The notes under the pieces: model-generated
Told to the model about the DNA's origin: nothing
The model's database searches: none
The model's input: only the letters and a program-made list of their open reading frames with translations
Assembly (NCBI RefSeq): GCF_013179515.1
Contig: NZ_JABMCN010000001.1
Span: 1-64,000, forward strand
Direction of reading: 5' to 3'
DNA: 64,000 bases
From: Pseudomonas sp. CM27
GTDB taxonomy: Bacteria; Pseudomonadota; Gammaproteobacteria; Pseudomonadales; Pseudomonadaceae
In this document: piece after piece, positions 61,793-64,000 of the stretch
Numbering within the stretch: position 1 is the stretch's first letter
How the letters are laid out: each line of letters starts with the position of its first letter
Made by a program: the position numbers and the translations under genes

Positions 61793-62163
61793 CCGAAGTT
61801 CATCGTTACAAAGCCGTCAAGATGCTTTCCGAAACGGGAAACCGCATCAGCTACGATCCGCACGGCCCTGACGTCGTAATGGCCGAGGCCTATGACCAGC
61901 TAAAGGCGGAGAACGAGACGTTGCGCAAGGATGCCGAGCGCAACAAGCGCATGTTGCTGGACGCTTGCGTATCCATCGGTAGCATTGGCGAAGCTCTCGG
62001 CCTGGATATGGACGCAGACGCCGACATGATGATTGGCACAGCCCGCGATCTGATCGATGGCCTGAACCGGATCATCAAGGAATGCCCACTTGGCAGCCCT
62101 GGCTTTGCCATCGCCACCGAGGTGATGGGAGAGCTTGGGGTGCAGCAGGAGGCTCAACCATGA
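61789..62163 (+). CDS. Hypothetical phage protein, 124 aa
   Basis: Helical protein: AEAYDQLKAENETLRKDAER looks like coiled coil, followed by CVSIGSIGEALGLDMDADAD. Such phage proteins are common in DUF2591 neighbourhoods. Translationally coupled. Confidence 0.7.
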   Translation: MTEVHRYKAVKMLSETGNRISYDPHGPDVVMAEAYDQLKAENETLRKDAERNKRMLLDACVSIGSIGEALGLDMDADADMMIGTARDLIDGLNRIIKECPLGSPGFAIATEVMGELGVQQEAQP

Positions 62164-62213
62164 TCCTTCCCCTGATGTACATGGCCTACATGGCATCGAA
62201 GGCGCCGCGATGA
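62160..62213 (+). CDS. Possible 17-residue coupled ORF
   Basis: ATG 62160 with AGGAGG upstream opens MILPLMYMAYMASKAPR and stops at 62213, overlapping both neighbours by 4 bp. It may be a real micropeptide (single hydrophobic stretch) or only a device for ribosome re-initiation on the next gene. Confidence 0.35.
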   Translation: MILPLMYMAYMASKAPR

Positions 62214-62569
62214 GCAACATCTTCGGAATTACCGATGAGGAGTGCTTCGAGATCATGCGGGCGGCCGACGAAGCGCAGACCCAGTACCTTATGGATCAGC
62301 AGGCGCGCAATTCCCCTGTGCTAGAAGTGGTAAAGGCGCTGGTTGGTGCTGAGGTGTTCGCCCAGGTCGAGGAAGAGATTGAAGCGGCCGAGAACACCTA
62401 CGACTACGAGATTGTCGACGAGCCGGCCGGCGCACCTCAGGACAACGGCTTTGCCCTCGGCGACGTGTACGTCGATCAGGAGTGCGGCATGTCCGGCGAT
62501 GTCTTCTCCGGCACTGTAGCCCTCCCCCTGCCTGACGGCCGCTATTTCCAGTTCGCTTTCAACTGCTAA
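62210..62569 (+). CDS. Hypothetical acidic phage protein, 119 aa
   Basis: MSNIFGITDEECFEIMRAAD, Glu-rich middle (EEEIEAAENTYDYEI) and QECGMSGDVFSGTVALPLPD at the end. Overlaps the tiny ORF. Function unknown. Confidence 0.7.
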   Translation: MSNIFGITDEECFEIMRAADEAQTQYLMDQQARNSPVLEVVKALVGAEVFAQVEEEIEAAENTYDYEIVDEPAGAPQDNGFALGDVYVDQECGMSGDVFSGTVALPLPDGRYFQFAFNC

Positions 62570-62623
62570 CCCCTCCCCCTATAAATCAAGCCCGCCGGCA
62601 CAGCTCGCGGGCGAGGATGACCT

Positions 62624-63127
62624 ATGTCCGCAACCGAACGATTCCACCACACCGCGAACGACTGCCTGGAGCGCCTGGCGGCCGATCTCTGGCCGGAGGC
62701 CAAGCTGGCTCTGGTCATTTACACCCCTGGTAAGCCTGAGCTCGACATCGTGCTCAAAGACAGCGGCCTCAACGCAGATGAGGTCGTGAGCACCCTCCGC
62801 CGGCGCGGCGGCCTCAGCCTCGATGGCGAGAACGCCTACAAACGGGCTATCTGCGATGTGATTGTCGGCGCCATGGCCGGCGGCAAGCAGAACAGCAATC
62901 CACCGCCTCATGGTCATTGGGGCCAGGAGTTCTGGGATATCGGCCGGGCCGAGGGCGACCAGCAGGGAGAGTTGAGCCAGCAACTTCTGCTTGCTCGTGA
63001 ACAGCGCAACGCCTTGCTCAAGGCCGCGACCGAGGCGCTGGCGGTTATCGACGGGATCAAGCCTGGCGAAAACGGCAACGGCACCCAAGTCCGGCTTGCC
63101 AAGGCTATTGAGTTCGCGAAGGACTGA
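62624..63127 (+). CDS. Hypothetical phage protein, 167 aa
   Basis: MSATERFHHTANDCLERLAA, LVIYTPGKPELDIVLKDSGL, then a helical C-terminal half (LLLAREQRNALLKAATEALA). GAGGATGACCT precedes ATG 62624. Unknown function; last gene before xis. Confidence 0.7.
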   Translation: MSATERFHHTANDCLERLAADLWPEAKLALVIYTPGKPELDIVLKDSGLNADEVVSTLRRRGGLSLDGENAYKRAICDVIVGAMAGGKQNSNPPPHGHWGQEFWDIGRAEGDQQGELSQQLLLAREQRNALLKAATEALAVIDGIKPGENGNGTQVRLAKAIEFAKD

Positions 63128-63164
63128 CCACCAACCTGCCGCCACCGGCGGCGTGGAGACCATC

Positions 63165-63509
63165 ATGCAAGACGAAGAGCGCCAGCCGGTGGCCTATGTA
63201 TCGGACAAGGTCCCGGAAGAGAAAATGGCCGAGCTGGTCGGCACGACCAAGAGGGCCCTGGAAGGCAAGCGAAGCCGCGGCGTGATCCCCGAGGGGGTCT
63301 GGAAGAAGATCGACGGTCGCATTTTTTACAGCATCAGGAGATACGAAGCGTGGCTGGAAGGAAGCTGGGGCTACCCACTGGAGTCGAATTCATCGGCAAA
63401 TCAATCCGGATCCGTTTTACTTGGAACGGTGAGCGTCGATCCGAAACTCTCGCGTACCCCCAGACCGCCAAGGGGATCAAAACGGCAGCCGATCTACGCG
63501 CTCAAGTAA
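63165..63509 (+). CDS. xis: Excisionase (Xis-like)
   Basis: A 114-residue protein with the winged-helix excisionase core ELVGTTKRALEGKRSRGVIP, EGVWKKIDGRIFYSIRRYEA and WLEGSWG. It bends DNA for prophage excision. The C-terminal 53 codons overlap the start of the integrase gene in another frame. Confidence 0.88.
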   Translation: MQDEERQPVAYVSDKVPEEKMAELVGTTKRALEGKRSRGVIPEGVWKKIDGRIFYSIRRYEAWLEGSWGYPLESNSSANQSGSVLLGTVSVDPKLSRTPRPPRGSKRQPIYALK

Positions 63510-64000
63510 TCAGCCTGGTCAAGCATGGGGTTCTGGACGAAAAGCGGTACGCCGAGCTCTTCCCGACTTCGAGCTATACCGCCCCAGCCAATGAACTCAT
63601 GTTTGGCGAGTACGCGCAGAGCTGGCTAAACAGCTTGGAAGTGGTGCATGACACCCGGGTCAACTACAAGGGCCTGATGAACAACTACTGGATGCCCCAT
63701 CTGGCGACTCTGCCGATCAAGGCCGTAACGCCGATGGTGCTAAGGGATGTGGTCGCGAAGACCGAGTGGAAGAGTTCGACAGTCAAACGCGCCGCGATTG
63801 CCAGGGTTAAGGCAATGTTTCGAGCGGCGGTCTATGACGAAGTTGTGGATAGGAACCCGGCGGCATCAATCCAGCTGCCGCAGAAAAACAGAAAGCAGAT
63901 CGACCCTTTCACGGTTCAGGAGGCTGACGCGCTGATCCAGTGGATGTATGTAAACTTCTCCCGAGCCAACCAGGTATTCGCAGCGTTCTACGAGTTCGCA
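63350..64000 (+). CDS. int: Prophage integrase, N-terminal part (cut by window edge)
   Basis: 217 codons of a tyrosine-type integrase. GTG 63350 with CAGGAG 9 nt upstream starts MAGRKLGLPTGVEFIGKSIR, the arm-binding domain (DUF3596-like), followed by the SAM-like core-binding domain (FGEYAQSWLNSLE, RVNYKGLMNNYWMPHLATLP) and DPFTVQEADALIQW at the start of the catalytic domain. Catalytic residues and the attachment site lie beyond base 64000. Confidence 0.92.
   Translation, partial: MAGRKLGLPTGVEFIGKSIRIRFTWNGERRSETLAYPQTAKGIKTAADLRAQVISLVKHGVLDEKRYAELFPTSSYTAPANELMFGEYAQSWLNSLEVVHDTRVNYKGLMNNYWMPHLATLPIKAVTPMVLRDVVAKTEWKSSTVKRAAIARVKAMFRAAVYDEVVDRNPAASIQLPQKNRKQIDPFTVQEADALIQWMYVNFSRANQVFAAFYEFA

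Noticed and set aside
1-64000. CRISPR arrays, rRNA genes or insertion sequences
   Set aside because: No regularly spaced repeat array, no rRNA-like sequence, and no transposase with terminal repeats was seen on either strand.

Overview
The window reads as a chromosome segment of a Pseudomonas of the P. putida group. I infer this from the GC-rich coding, from an MvaT/MvaU-family xenogeneic silencer, from an OprD-type porin, and from a gene order (hybrid kinase, response regulator, cobF, OprD porin, MvaU-like protein, glyoxalase I, shikimate-dehydrogenase-like protein) that I recall from P. putida genomes. No database was searched. About 8 kb of core genome (1-7907) is followed by about 56 kb of mobile or accessory DNA that runs off the right edge.

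Region A (8001-10567) is a compact regulated module. A self-cleaving S24-type repressor sits between a small membrane/coiled-coil protein and a PL7-type (alginate-lyase-like) protein. Two promoters, one for each target gene, have the same layout: TTGnnG, 17 bp, TAAATT, with the palindrome TTAGC-N5-GCTAA overlapping the -10. A DUF1654-like gene in the module carries its own LexA box.

Region B (10568-23586) is a mosaic of cargo genes between the core genome and the phage lysis genes. It holds a noncoding boundary with repeated ATTGGTA motifs, an unknown 282-residue protein, a lipoprotein, a LexA-controlled umuDC operon with a frameshifted umuC, an SRAP/YedK DNA-protein crosslink protein, a serine-hydrolase-like protein, and two decayed copies of an Rz lysis gene. 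It ends with an AT-rich, translationally coupled operon (glycosyltransferase-like, EcbF/BcbF-type HAD phosphatase, nucleotidyltransferase-kinase fusion, nucleotidyltransferase, small acidic protein) that looks like surface-polysaccharide decoration.

Region C (23587-64000+) is a siphovirus-type prophage with lambda-like organisation. Leftward (minus strand) from the immunity region run cro, a replication O-like gene with iteron-like repeats, a DnaC-like loader, YbcO-like and VRR-NUC nucleases, an internal tyrosine recombinase, antiterminator Q, a GYF membrane protein, holin, HNH, small and large terminase, portal, ClpP-type protease, HK97-type capsid, head-tail connectors, tail tube, tail chaperones G/GT with a -1 frameshift signal, tape measure, tail tip, an SGNH-esterase tail protein, endolysin-like protein and nested Rz/Rz1. 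Rightward run ci, a second LexA-box DUF1654 gene, OL/PL, a highly structured leader, a LuxR-type regulator, ssb, an RMF/CrpP-like protein, a cytosine methyltransferase, many small early genes, an excisionase and the start of the integrase, which is cut by the window edge.

The immunity region can be read by eye. Three 16-bp operators lie exactly 24 bp apart between cro and ci, and two strong sites plus one weak one overlap a good rightward promoter downstream of ci. The ci message is probably leaderless. S24 proteases (prophage CI, the region A repressor, UmuD) and four LexA boxes make much of the accessory DNA look DNA-damage responsive.
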